DNA of 64,000 nucleotides from contig JAEUHN010000029.1 in the NCBI GenBank assembly GCA_016795365.1, positions 248,001-312,000 on the forward strand, read 5' to 3'. Below, in pieces: positions 30,429 through 39,219 of the stretch; position 1 is the first letter of the stretch; every line of letters starts with the position of its first letter. Source of the DNA: Verrucomicrobiaceae bacterium (GTDB lineage: Bacteria > Verrucomicrobiota > Verrucomicrobiia > Verrucomicrobiales > Verrucomicrobiaceae). The notes under the pieces are model-generated. The model saw only the letters and a list, made by a program, of their open reading frames with translations, did no database searches and was not told where the DNA came from. A program made the translations under genes and the position numbers.

Positions 30429-31681
30429 ACCGCACCCCACGCGAGCCCGGCCTTTTTTGGCCAGCTGTGTTGCGACTCGCGCTCGCAGGCGCGGTTTTCA
30501 TCGGCGTCTATGGCGCGTGCAACCAGCTCACGGCACTGCGCGAGCCGGTGCCCACCCTGATGCTGCCATGGGAGATTCACATGCCGTTCGTGAAGGAGTT
30601 CGTAGTGCCGTATTGGACGCTCGACGTCTTTTTCTGTGGCGCATTCTTTCTGTGCGCCAGCCGCGCGCAGCTCAACCTGCTGACGAAGCGCCTCATCGCT
30701 GTCACGCTCGTGAGCGGTCTGTTCTACTTGCTCTTCCCGCTGAAGCTCGGATTCCCTCGTCCAATGCCTGAGGGCTGGACCGCGCCGTGGTTCAAGGCGC
30801 TCTACTTCAATGACCTGCCCTACAACCTCGCTCCGTCGCTGCACATCAGTCTGCGCTCCCTCGTGTGGGTATTCTACGGGGCGGTGCTCACAGGTTGGAC
30901 ACGCCGGGTAGTGAAGGTTTGGTTCATGCTTATCGGTGCCTCGACCTTGCTCGTCTGGCAGCATCACCTCGTCGATGTTGCGAGCGGCTTCGTGATGGGT
31001 TGGGCCATCGCGGCCTTGATCCCCGACCCCCAGCAAGCCCACACGGTCAATCCGTCGCGCAAACTCGCACTTCGCTACGGCACCGGCGCACTGGTGTGTG
31101 GACTGCTCTGCTTTGTGTCCGTGCTCTTCGTGTGGCCCGCAGTGGCATGCGGCATCCTTGCGCTCGCCTATGCGACGGGACACTCGCGTTTGCTAGGCAA
31201 AGAGAATGGCACGCTCTCGCCGTCCGCCGAGTGGTGCCTGCTGCCGGTGTTGCTAGTCACCGCGCTTGTTCAACGGCAGTGGCTCCAACGTCAGCCCGGC
31301 TGGCGTGAGGTGACCGATGGCGTCTTTTTTGGCCGCAAAGTCACCAGCGCCGAAGCCAGCGAGCTGACGAAAGACGGCAGCCTCGCCGTGCTCGATCTTA
31401 CCGCTGAGTCAAATGCGCCTGTCGCCTTCCGCGAGCACGCGCACTACTACAACCTCCCGCTGCTCGACCTCGTGCCACTCAAGCCCGAGCACATAACTAC
31501 CGCGATTCAGATCATCCGCGAGCAGCGTGCCGCCGGACGTCGTGTGTATTTGCACTGCCAGCTAGGCTTGCAACGATCTGCGTTGATCGCTGCGCACTGG
31601 CTATGGCATGAGGGCAAGGTCACAGCCCTTGAAGAAGCCGTCGAACAGGTGCGATCGATCGAGCCGACTGTGGTCATCTGA
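30425..31681 (+). CDS. ynbD: YnbD-like PAP2 + dual-specificity phosphatase
   Basis: A 418 aa membrane protein. The first 300 residues are polytopic with a PAP2-like phosphatase signature (APSLHIS and HHLVDVASG, the two His motifs). The soluble C-terminal third is a dual-specificity/PTP domain with the P-loop HCQLGLQRSA, catalytic Cys378 and Arg384. PAP2 enzymes dephosphorylate lipid phosphates; the PTP-like domain resembles those that remove headgroup phosphates (compare PTPMT1 acting on PGP). It could therefore release the final neutral or singly charged lipid of this operon. Overlaps ynbC by 4 bases and is the last gene of the operon; matches E. coli YnbD architecture. Confidence 0.92.
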   Translation: MNRTPREPGLFWPAVLRLALAGAVFIGVYGACNQLTALREPVPTLMLPWEIHMPFVKEFVVPYWTLDVFFCGAFFLCASRAQLNLLTKRLIAVTLVSGLFYLLFPLKLGFPRPMPEGWTAPWFKALYFNDLPYNLAPSLHISLRSLVWVFYGAVLTGWTRRVVKVWFMLIGASTLLVWQHHLVDVASGFVMGWAIAALIPDPQQAHTVNPSRKLALRYGTGALVCGLLCFVSVLFVWPAVACGILALAYATGHSRLLGKENGTLSPSAEWCLLPVLLVTALVQRQWLQRQPGWREVTDGVFFGRKVTSAEASELTKDGSLAVLDLTAESNAPVAFREHAHYYNLPLLDLVPLKPEHITTAIQIIREQRAAGRRVYLHCQLGLQRSALIAAHWLWHEGKVTALEEAVEQVRSIEPTVVI

Positions 31682-31714
31682 TATCCTCTGTTTGGGTGCA
31701 CCAGGCGTCCCGTG

Positions 31715-32203
31715 TCAGAGCAACGAGCCCTCGTGTGCAAGCAACCAGCGCTTCCTCTCCACACCACCCGCAAAGCCAGTGAGCGCTCCATCGCTGCCGA
31801 TAACGCGATGGCATGGGACGATTATCGAGATGGGATTGCGACCAATCGCGGCGCCGACAGCGCGCACCGCTTTGGGACTTCCGGCCGATTGAGCGATCGA
31901 AGCATAAGTGCGCGTCTGACCTGGCGGGATACCACGCAGCACTTTCCAAATACGTTGCTGAAACTCAGTGCCGTTGACGACATCAACCTCGGGCAGATTT
32001 TTGGAGTTCTCTCCTGCGAAGTAGCTCTCGAGCCAGGATCGTGCGGCATCGAAGTGTTTGCCATCATCCCGCCGCCACGACGGCCTGCTTGCTGGCCAAT
32101 ACTTGTGGTCTTCGAAGTAGAGCCCGCATATCCCTATGCTGGTAGCCGTCAGCGTGAGGTCACCAATTGGGGAAGGGACGGTGGTGAAGTAGATGGTGTT
32201 CAT
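31715..32203 (-). CDS. ogt: Methylated-DNA-protein cysteine methyltransferase (Ogt type)
   Basis: A 162 aa suicide DNA-repair protein that transfers the methyl group of O6-methylguanine to its own Cys. The active site PCHRVIG places the acceptor at Cys131; the DNA-binding helix and Arg finger lie in [20 protein letters not shown], and [16 protein letters not shown] closes the domain. The N-terminal ribonuclease-H-like half is short but present ([15 protein letters not shown]). Start ATG 32203 is preferred; a TTG 12 bases upstream would also be in frame. It is convergent with ynbD. No Ada-type regulatory domain is attached. Confidence 0.95.
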   Translation of the reverse strand: MNTIYFTTVPSPIGDLTLTATSIGICGLYFEDHKYWPASRPSWRRDDGKHFDAARSWLESYFAGENSKNLPEVDVVNGTEFQQRIWKVLRGIPPGQTRTYASIAQSAGSPKAVRAVGAAIGRNPISIIVPCHRVIGSDGALTGFAGGVERKRWLLAHEGSLL

Positions 32204-32335
32204 GGCTTTGAGCAACTATGGAGCCGACAAGGTCGAGGTTCGCTATCGAATTGCTGCCCGATGCCGAATTCACTTTAGCGCACCGCAAACTGGAATCGCT
32301 CGATTCATCGTGCAACGGGCTGGCATCCACCATGA

Positions 32336-32926
32336 GTGCCCTCCATTCCTTCCTCGACCAACGCGAGTGATCTGTTCGACGAGAAGATGGGCACGTATTG
32401 CCTTGAACTGGAGCAGGTCACCTTCACGGTGGCGGAGTTTGCACAACTGATGGAAGGCTGGCGCAACCGCTATCCGATCATCAGCATTGAGGACCCGATG
32501 GCGGACACCGACTGGACTGGCTGGCAAATGGTGCATGAGAAGCTGGGCCAACGCATTCAGCTCATCGGTGACGATCTCTTTACGACGAACATCAGGCGCA
32601 TCGAGAGAGGCATTGCCAACGCTATGCTCATCAAGCTCAACCAAATCGGCACGGTCACTGAGACGCTCAATGCGATCCGCCTGACTCAGGAAGCCGGGTG
32701 GCTACCTGTCGTCTCTGCTCGCTCAGGCGAGACCGAGGACACGTTCATCTCACATCTCGCCGTAGCGACGAACGCAGGGCAGCTCAAGGTTGACTCCTTC
32801 TCCCGCAGCGAACGCATGGCGAAGTGGAACGAGGTGATCCGCATCGAACGCCACCTTGGCGCAAATGCTCGCTTGATCGGTGCGGATCTCTTTCGTCGGA
32901 TCATCCCGGCCCCTGCAAGGACATAG
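32336..32926 (+). pseudogene. Enolase C-terminal fragment
   Basis: About 190 residues corresponding to the C-terminal half of enolase: LFDEKMGTY, YPIISIEDPMADTDW, QLIGDDLFTTN, AMLIKLNQIGTVTETL, VVSARSGETEDTFISHLAVATNAGQ, SRSERMAKWNE. The N-terminal capping domain and first barrel strands (about 240 residues) are absent and not found upstream. The barrel lacks its first metal Asp, and the conserved His of SHRSGE is Ala, so a working enolase is not expected. High conservation of the remainder suggests either recent truncation or a retained scaffold. The housekeeping gene must lie elsewhere. Confidence 0.85.
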
Positions 32927-33049
32927 TGATTTGCCTCTGCGAGCCATGAAGTGCTGATCGAGAGTTAGCGAAGGGCCAGCTTCGGAGTGAAGACTGAACC
33001 GTCGATGCGATAGAGGGCCACCAATAAGCGCGTCATACATGTCCCCGCT

Positions 33050-35020
33050 TTGAAACTCAAAAAACTGCCTTCTTCACTTTCTCTCCATCGCGTCATGGTG
33101 ACGTGTGTGTTGAGCTTCGCCCTCGACGACGTCTCGTTAGTTTCTCTCTCTGCGGCAGAGTCAGGATCTAAGGCGAAACCACCCATCAAGGCCGACAAGA
33201 AGTCGGAGGCGAACCCAAGCACCAAACCACTGCCAAAGCCTTCGCAACCCGACGATCCGCAAACCACCGCCAAGAAAGCCTTCAAGCAGGATGTGGAAAA
33301 ATTTGCAGCCAAATACTGCTTCGAGTGCCATGGCAACCGGCGCTCGAAAGCTGGGCTCAATCTTGAGATCGCCATACGCAAGCCCGGTGATCCAGGCTTT
33401 TCACGCAAGTGGATGGAGTGCATCGCGAATGTGCAGGCGCATGACATGCCGCCGGATGATGCGGATCAGCCCTCGGACGACGAGCGGCAGCGCTTTCTAA
33501 ATGCGCTGGCGCAAATCAAATACCTCGCGGCTCGCGATCCGGGGCCGTTTGTGATTCGTCGGCTCACAAAGGTCGAGTATGGGAACACGCTGCACGACAT
33601 CCTCGGCGTCGATGCCGCGATAGCGAAGGAATTGCCGGATGAAGTGTCGGGTGAGGGCTATCTCAACTCGCTCTCGCCCATGCAGACCGAGCAGTATCTC
33701 GGCATCGCGAATGCGGCTTTACAGAAGATGCCAGTCGAGGCTCAAAAACGGCTGTTTGGAGCCAAGGAGGCGGATGTGCGAGATGTGGCGCAAAAACTCG
33801 CCCGCATCGCTTATCGCCGTCCGCCGACGGAGGCCGAACTTGATGTGCTCGTGAAGGTTTTCGATCTCGGCAAGGCCAACAAACTCGATCGCACTGCGGC
33901 GCTCAGATTGATGCTGAAGGCGGTGCTTGTCTCGCCACAGTTCCTTTTCATCACGCCGTCCAAAGACGCGCCGACCGGCGAGAAGATCGTGCCGCTGGAT
34001 GATTACCAGCTCGCCAGCCGCCTCTCTTATCTCCTTTGGGCCAGGATGCCGGATGAGGAGCTCTCAAAGCTCGCCGATGAAGGCAAGCTGCATGAGCCCG
34101 AGGTGCTCAAAGCCCAAACGAAGCGACTGTTGGCCGACAAACGCTCGCGGGCGCTGTTTGATGGCTTTGGAGCGCAGTGGCTCGGCACGGCGGAGTTGAA
34201 GGATAAGACCTTCGATGCGCTAAAATTCCCCCAAATGACGCCGGAACTGCGCACGGCGATGTATGACGAGGCGCGACTGTTCTTTGAAAGCATCGTGCGC
34301 GAGAACCGCAGCGTCGTCAGCTTCGTGAATAGCGACTACACCTTCCTCAACGGCACGCTCGCGAAGATCTACGGCCTCGAAAAGCAGATCACGGGCGATG
34401 CGATGCAGAAGGTAAAGCTCAGCGACGCGAACCGCGGCGGCATCCTCGGAATGCCCGGCGTGCTCGCGACCACATCCTTCGCCACACGCACCAGCGCCGT
34501 GAAACGCGGCGTATGGGTGCTGGAGCAGGTGCTCGGTCAGCGCGTGCCACCTGCGCCGCCAAATGTGCCTGCCCTGGAAAAGCAGGATCAGAAGAAGGTG
34601 GCCAATCTCACGCTGCGCCAGCGCACGGAACTGCATCGCACGAACCCCGTGTGCGCCAACTGCCACAAGATCCTCGACCCTATCGGCTTCGGTTTGGAAA
34701 ACTTCGATGCCATCGGCCGCTGGCGCGACAAGGACGAGTCCGGTGGCCCCATCGACGCCGTCGGCGAACTCCCCGGTGGCAAACGTTTCTCGTCCCCCAA
34801 AGAACTCAAAGCCCTCATCGCCGCCCGCGAGACCGATTTGACCCGCAACCTCACCGAGAAGCTTCTCGCCTACGCCCTCTGCCGCCAGCTCGATGGCTAC
34901 GACCACATCATCGTGGACCAGATGCTCCATACCATCGCCAACGACGGCTACAAAATGCAGACGCTCATCAGCGAGATCGTGACGAGCTATCCTTTCTTGA
35001 ATCGACGCGTGGTGGAGTAG
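33050..35020 (+). CDS. DUF1592/DUF1587/DUF1588/DUF1585 cytochrome-like protein
   Basis: A 656 aa protein with the modular order typical of planctomycete-type secreted proteins. A CFECHG heme motif is followed by DUF1587 ([19 protein letters not shown], about 165-185), DUF1595, DUF1592 ([21 protein letters not shown]), DUF1588 ([16 protein letters not shown], with a second CANCH heme-like motif) and DUF1585 at the C-terminus ([13 protein letters not shown]...[11 protein letters not shown]). A weak leader precedes a Pro/Lys-rich linker. The TTG at 33050 is the likely start; ATG 33095 is an alternative. The family is thought to be exported and redox-active but is uncharacterised. Normally paired with a DUF1552 gene; here that gene is 6.9 kb downstream. 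Confidence 0.9.
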   Translation: MKLKKLPSSLSLHRVMVTCVLSFALDDVSLVSLSAAESGSKAKPPIKADKKSEANPSTKPLPKPSQPDDPQTTAKKAFKQDVEKFAAKYCFECHGNRRSKAGLNLEIAIRKPGDPGFSRKWMECIANVQAHDMPPDDADQPSDDERQRFLNALAQIKYLAARDPGPFVIRRLTKVEYGNTLHDILGVDAAIAKELPDEVSGEGYLNSLSPMQTEQYLGIANAALQKMPVEAQKRLFGAKEADVRDVAQKLARIAYRRPPTEAELDVLVKVFDLGKANKLDRTAALRLMLKAVLVSPQFLFITPSKDAPTGEKIVPLDDYQLASRLSYLLWARMPDEELSKLADEGKLHEPEVLKAQTKRLLADKRSRALFDGFGAQWLGTAELKDKTFDALKFPQMTPELRTAMYDEARLFFESIVRENRSVVSFVNSDYTFLNGTLAKIYGLEKQITGDAMQKVKLSDANRGGILGMPGVLATTSFATRTSAVKRGVWVLEQVLGQRVPPAPPNVPALEKQDQKKVANLTLRQRTELHRTNPVCANCHKILDPIGFGLENFDAIGRWRDKDESGGPIDAVGELPGGKRFSSPKELKALIAARETDLTRNLTEKLLAYALCRQLDGYDHIIVDQMLHTIANDGYKMQTLISEIVTSYPFLNRRVVE

Positions 35021-35094
35021 CTTTGCCTTTGACTCGTGCGCACACAAATCACCTGATCGGTGGCGTTGAGTTCGTGCCCTCCATTTCGTTTCTC

Positions 35095-37695
35095 ATGCTT
35101 TCACTCCCGCTTCCGAACTATTCACGTCGTTACTCATCTCTTCTGCTTGCTGCTGTGTTTGCGTTGGGAAGCGATTCGAAGGCTGAAACAAACTGGGAGC
35201 AGACAGGCTGGGGCGGAGGCGGGTTCTTCTACGCGGCAGCGCATCATCCGACACGCGATGGCGTGATCTACATGGGCGGTGATGTGAACGGCGCTTACAA
35301 GACGGAGGACAGCGGCAAACACTGGCGCATCATCAACAATGGCATCGCCTCGTATGCGGTGTATGCGCTGGCGGTGAGTGCGAGCGAGCCAGAGGTTGTG
35401 TATGCGGCCACGGAGGCCGGACTCTCGAAGAGTGTGGACGGGGGCGAGCACTGGCGCACGCTGCCGCACACGGGGAAGAAGGAACTGCGCATCACAGGCG
35501 AGCGAAAGCTTGCCATCCGCTGCATAGCTGTTGATCCCCGCGATGGACGCGTTGTCTATGCCGCCAGTCCCAGCGGCAAGATCTACAAGAGCACCGATGG
35601 TGGTGAGACGTGGGCGGTGTCGTATGAGAAGGCGGCGGCCAAGGAGGCGGATGGCACGCTGCGCATTCAGTATGGCAAGGTGACGGGCGACTACTTCGGA
35701 GACTTCGCACTGCCTGTGGTTGCACCTAAAGAGGCGAGTGCGATTCAAGGCATCGGCTTCACCATGAAAGGCGAGGGTGTCGTGCCGAAGGATTGTTTCC
35801 TGATCATCAAGACAGCTGCGGGAGTGGCTTTCCGCAGTCGAAACTTGAACGAGACATTCAAGCAGATGGAGTTGCGCGACGTGGTGCTGCGAGCGGAGGA
35901 GTTCACGCCTGACGCGGACTATTTGAAGAAGCATCCTGAGGCGGTGGGCGCAACCTTTGGCGACAAAGACTGGGCACAGATAGCACGGCTGGATTTCTCC
36001 TGCTCGGGTGCACTGCCGATGGAAACCTATGTAGCCAGGTTCTCGCGCTTCTTTTTCTCGATGAAGGATGGCAAGGAGGAGTTGATCCGCGACTTCAAGT
36101 CAGATGCGACAATGCAAACCTTCGGCAGCATCCATGTCGGAACTCCGCAAGCGGGACCCGCGCATAGCGTGACCGTTGCGAGCACGAACTCGTCACTCGT
36201 CGTCGCTGCGACGGATGATGCAGGCCTGATCTTGAGTCGTGATGCCGGCAAGACGTGGAAGCGCCTGAACACACCTGCAAAGGCCGCGCACGCTACCTTT
36301 GATCCTGGCAACACCGACGTGATGTATGGTGCATTTTTCAAGAATGGTCTGATGAAGTCCACCGACGGCGGCAAGCGATGGACGAAGATTTCCAAAGGCA
36401 TTCTCAACAACAGCGAGATGCTGGAGGTGGCGGTGAGTCCTTCGAATCCGAACGACGTGTATGCCATTGGTGCTGTGGACTGGAACGGCTCGTTTTACGT
36501 TTCGCATGACGCAGGAGAGTCGTGGGAGCGCGAGAACAAGCTGCGCACTGACAAGAAGACCAATCCCACGCTCGATGGCTTCAACGGCGGCACCGCTAGC
36601 CTCAGCGCTCCGCGCAATCTCTCGATCAATCCGCGCAACCCGAAGCAGATCTTCATCGCGGCAAACTGGCGTCCCTGCATCAGCGAAGACGGCGGCCAGA
36701 CTTGGACCGAGCGCTCAGCGGGCGCGGACATCTCCTGTGTCACCGACATCCGTTTCAGCAAGGGCAAGACCTGCGTCACCGTCATGGATGAAGGCACGCT
36801 GATGTCCGAGGACAACGGCGCGAGTTGGCAGCAACTCTGGCCCACGAAGCACACGCCGGGGCTCAGCGGGCATGAGTGGCGTGTCGCGATCAATGAAGTC
36901 AATGGCACCACACGCATTCTCAGCACCGTGACGCCTTGGTATAAAACGCCGACCTGCGTGGTGCGCAGCGATGACGAAGGCAAGACGTTTCAACCTATCA
37001 CCACCGGCCTGCCAGATTACACGATCCGGCCCAACACCATGTGGGGCCAGGGCCATCCGCGCGCGCTTGCCGTCGATCCCACAAACCCGCAGATCGTCTA
37101 TCTCGGCATTGATGGTGATGCTGCGGCGGGCAAGAGCGGCGGCGGCATCTTCAAATCGGAAGACGGTGGCACATCGTGGTCGCAGCTCGCCCATCAGCCC
37201 GCGAGCCGTCGCATGTTCTACGGGCTCATCATTGATCCCACAAATCCGAAGCGCCTTTTCTGGGGAGGCTGCGGCGTCAACGGTGGCGTGCATCGCAGTG
37301 ACGACGGCGGAGCCACCTGGCAGCACGTTTTCAAAGACGACACCTTCATCTGGAATCTCCACGCGACCGCCGACGGCACCATCTACTGTGGCGCGGCTCA
37401 GCTCTGGCGCAGCACCGATCACGGCCAAACCTGGACCCAAATCACGCACCTCACCGAGAAGCGCTCCATCGTCGGCATCGAAACCCATCCAAGCGATCCA
37501 AAGACGATGTGGATCTCCGCCGTCACCTGGAGCACCGAGCCCGAAGGCGAAATCTACAAGACCACCGACGGCGGCGCGACCTGGCAAGACATCACCGCCA
37601 ACATCCCCTATGTGAAACCCCTCGTGCTCCGCTTCAATCCCGACAGCCAAGAGCTGTGGGCTGGTGGTGTGGGGCTTTACAAGGTGAAGCAGTGA
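35095..37695 (+). CDS. Exported multi-Asp-box propeller (GH74/sortilin-like)
   Basis: An 866 aa protein started at ATG 35095, giving a leader (RRYSSLLLAAVFALGSDSKAE). About 13 Asp-box-like repeats run through the protein (TEDSGKHW, SVDGGEHW, STDGGETW, SRDAGKTW, STDGGKRW, SHDAGESW, SEDGGQTW, SEDNGASW, SDDEGKTF, SEDGGTSW, SDDGGATW, STDHGQTW, TTDGGATW), each with VYAATxxGLxKS-type turns. This is the tandem-propeller architecture of GH74 xyloglucanases and sortilin-like proteins. An insert of about 130 residues (200-335) interrupts the repeat series. Catalytic Asp pair cannot be fixed by eye. Role: binding or cleaving extracellular polysaccharide. An in-frame extension to 34513 overlaps the DUF1592 gene and is rejected. 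Confidence 0.85.
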   Translation: MLSLPLPNYSRRYSSLLLAAVFALGSDSKAETNWEQTGWGGGGFFYAAAHHPTRDGVIYMGGDVNGAYKTEDSGKHWRIINNGIASYAVYALAVSASEPEVVYAATEAGLSKSVDGGEHWRTLPHTGKKELRITGERKLAIRCIAVDPRDGRVVYAASPSGKIYKSTDGGETWAVSYEKAAAKEADGTLRIQYGKVTGDYFGDFALPVVAPKEASAIQGIGFTMKGEGVVPKDCFLIIKTAAGVAFRSRNLNETFKQMELRDVVLRAEEFTPDADYLKKHPEAVGATFGDKDWAQIARLDFSCSGALPMETYVARFSRFFFSMKDGKEELIRDFKSDATMQTFGSIHVGTPQAGPAHSVTVASTNSSLVVAATDDAGLILSRDAGKTWKRLNTPAKAAHATFDPGNTDVMYGAFFKNGLMKSTDGGKRWTKISKGILNNSEMLEVAVSPSNPNDVYAIGAVDWNGSFYVSHDAGESWERENKLRTDKKTNPTLDGFNGGTASLSAPRNLSINPRNPKQIFIAANWRPCISEDGGQTWTERSAGADISCVTDIRFSKGKTCVTVMDEGTLMSEDNGASWQQLWPTKHTPGLSGHEWRVAINEVNGTTRILSTVTPWYKTPTCVVRSDDEGKTFQPITTGLPDYTIRPNTMWGQGHPRALAVDPTNPQIVYLGIDGDAAAGKSGGGIFKSEDGGTSWSQLAHQPASRRMFYGLIIDPTNPKRLFWGGCGVNGGVHRSDDGGATWQHVFKDDTFIWNLHATADGTIYCGAAQLWRSTDHGQTWTQITHLTEKRSIVGIETHPSDPKTMWISAVTWSTEPEGEIYKTTDGGATWQDITANIPYVKPLVLRFNPDSQELWAGGVGLYKVKQ

Positions 37696-37711
37696 TTGGG
37701 CAGCGGATGCC

Positions 37712-37887
37712 ATCGTCACTGGCTATCCGTTCATGAATCACCGCTTCCATGATCGCTCGACGGCTACGACCATATCATTGCGGACCAGATGTTGGAAAGC
37801 ATCGCGAAGGACGGCTACAAATTGCAGACGCTCATCAGCGAGATCGTGACGAGTTATCCCTTGCTGAACCGGCGCGTGGTGGAGTGA
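37712..37887 (+). pseudogene. Two tandem fragments of DUF1592-gene 3' ends
   Basis: Bases 37712-37747 translate to IVTGYPFMNHRF and 37756-37887 to [20 protein letters not shown] through LISEIVTSY to LLNRRVVE and a stop. The latter matches the last 44 codons of the intact DUF1592 gene (ending 35020) with only a few substitutions; the former resembles the same terminal motif from a different paralogue. Nothing upstream encodes the rest, so these are leftovers of recombination or deletion involving DUF1592-type genes. Confidence 0.85.
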
Positions 37888-37894
37888 GGCTAAT

Positions 37895-37918
37895 TTGTGC
37901 AAAATAATTATTGCGCAA
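37895..37918. promoter_or_regulatory. AT-rich dyad before the first NTPase gene
   Basis: TTGTGCAA (37895-37902) and TTGCGCAA (37911-37918) form an inverted repeat (one mismatch) around the palindrome AATAATTATT, in an AT-rich pocket within GC-rich DNA, 28 bases before the start codon. It fits a repressor operator overlapping a promoter. Confidence 0.5.
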
Positions 37919-37946
37919 CAAATCCATTGCTTGATCATGAGCGGCC

Positions 37947-39161
37947 ATGCCCCACCCTTCCAGACTCAAGATCGGTGCCCCAGCCACGGGCGATCATTTC
38001 TTCTCACGAACGTCTCTCCGTAACCGCCTGATCAAGGCCTTGAGCCGTGATCACATCGCCTTTCTCGGTCCTCGTCGCACAGGCAAGACTTCCATTCTCC
38101 GCGACTTGGAAAAGCACCCACCGGCTGGCACCTCGGCCCTCTACCTCGATCTTCAAGGGCTCCGCAGTGTCCCGGCATGGCTGTCGCTCATGCTGAGGGA
38201 AACAAAGAAGCTGCTCCAAACCCCGCCCGACAAACTCGCGTGGCTCAAAATGGCAGGCAAAGGCACCGCCTCCGTGATCAAACGAATCGAGCAGATCAGC
38301 CTCACCGGCATCAAGCTCACCCCAGGCCAGCCCGCTGTGGACCTCTGGGAGCCTATCGCCGATGAGTTCCTCACCCTGCTCCGTGAGCACGAGCTACCCA
38401 TCGTCTTCATGCTCGACGAGTTCCCGTGGTTCCTCGGTCATGTCGCCACCAATCACAGCCCTGCCGAGCTCGATGCCACGCTGAATTGGTTCCGCAAGGT
38501 GCGCCAGGAACTCGCCGACGGCCCCACACGCTTTCTCGTCACCGGCTCCATCGGTTTGACCGGCTTGCTCCGCCGCCTCGGCCTTTCACCTGCTGCAAAC
38601 GACTTCGACAGCATCGACATTGAGCCGCTACAGGACAAAGAAGCGCTGCAATTCCTCGAAGAGCGTGCCGAGGGCGAAGGCATCGCGCTCAGCCTCGCCG
38701 CACGTCGCCACATCTTGGAGCGCCTCGGCGTCGGCTGGCCTCTGTTGCTCGCCACTTTTCTCTCCGAAGTGCAGGACCACGGCTTCCCCAAAAGCCCCAC
38801 GGTCAAAGACATCGACTACCTCTACGAAGAGCGCATGGTTCGAGGCAGTCGGAACAAATACTGCCAGGAGATGTTCACGCGGCTCACGAAACCCGAGATG
38901 TTCAGCCCCAGCGAGCGCCGACTCGCTCTTGAAATCCTCCGCGATCTCTGCCGCTCCTCAAAGGCCTTCGGCCAGGACGATTTTGACCTCCTGCATGCCC
39001 GCCTCGTCCCCGATCCCGCACATCGCAGCCTGCTCGCCACGGAACTCGACTACGTCCTCGAGACGCTCCGCCACGATGGGTATCTCGTCCGGCAGCGCGA
39101 CGGCCTGCACACCTTCGCCTCTCACATCCTGCGGGATTTCTGGCGTCACCGCACTGCATAA
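37947..39161 (+). CDS. P-loop NTPase of the AAA/STAND class
   Basis: A 404 aa cytoplasmic protein. Walker A is GPRRTGKTS (41-49), Walker B VFMLDEFPW (Asp157-Glu158), sensor-like FLVTGSIGL near 200, then EPLQDKEALQFLEE and a helical lid. The C-terminal 100 residues (LALEILRDLCRSSKAFGQDDFD...LETLRHDGYLVRQRDGLHTFAS) look like a winged helix, as in archaeal-type AAA/STAND ATPases. Members are often of unknown function and sit in mobile or defence contexts. The next gene encodes a second, different P-loop ATPase with winged helix and repeats, 58 bases downstream, suggesting a functional pair. Confidence 0.87.
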   Translation: MPHPSRLKIGAPATGDHFFSRTSLRNRLIKALSRDHIAFLGPRRTGKTSILRDLEKHPPAGTSALYLDLQGLRSVPAWLSLMLRETKKLLQTPPDKLAWLKMAGKGTASVIKRIEQISLTGIKLTPGQPAVDLWEPIADEFLTLLREHELPIVFMLDEFPWFLGHVATNHSPAELDATLNWFRKVRQELADGPTRFLVTGSIGLTGLLRRLGLSPAANDFDSIDIEPLQDKEALQFLEERAEGEGIALSLAARRHILERLGVGWPLLLATFLSEVQDHGFPKSPTVKDIDYLYEERMVRGSRNKYCQEMFTRLTKPEMFSPSERRLALEILRDLCRSSKAFGQDDFDLLHARLVPDPAHRSLLATELDYVLETLRHDGYLVRQRDGLHTFASHILRDFWRHRTA

Positions 39162-39219
39162 TCGGGCCATTCCTAGCCCGAGAACTTCCACACGGGGCAG
39201 GAATGCCCCATTTACTCCA

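Noticed and set aside
31715-32215. Ogt start at TTG 32215
   Set aside because: ATG 32203 begins the domain directly; the TTG adds only four residues with no better ribosome-binding site.
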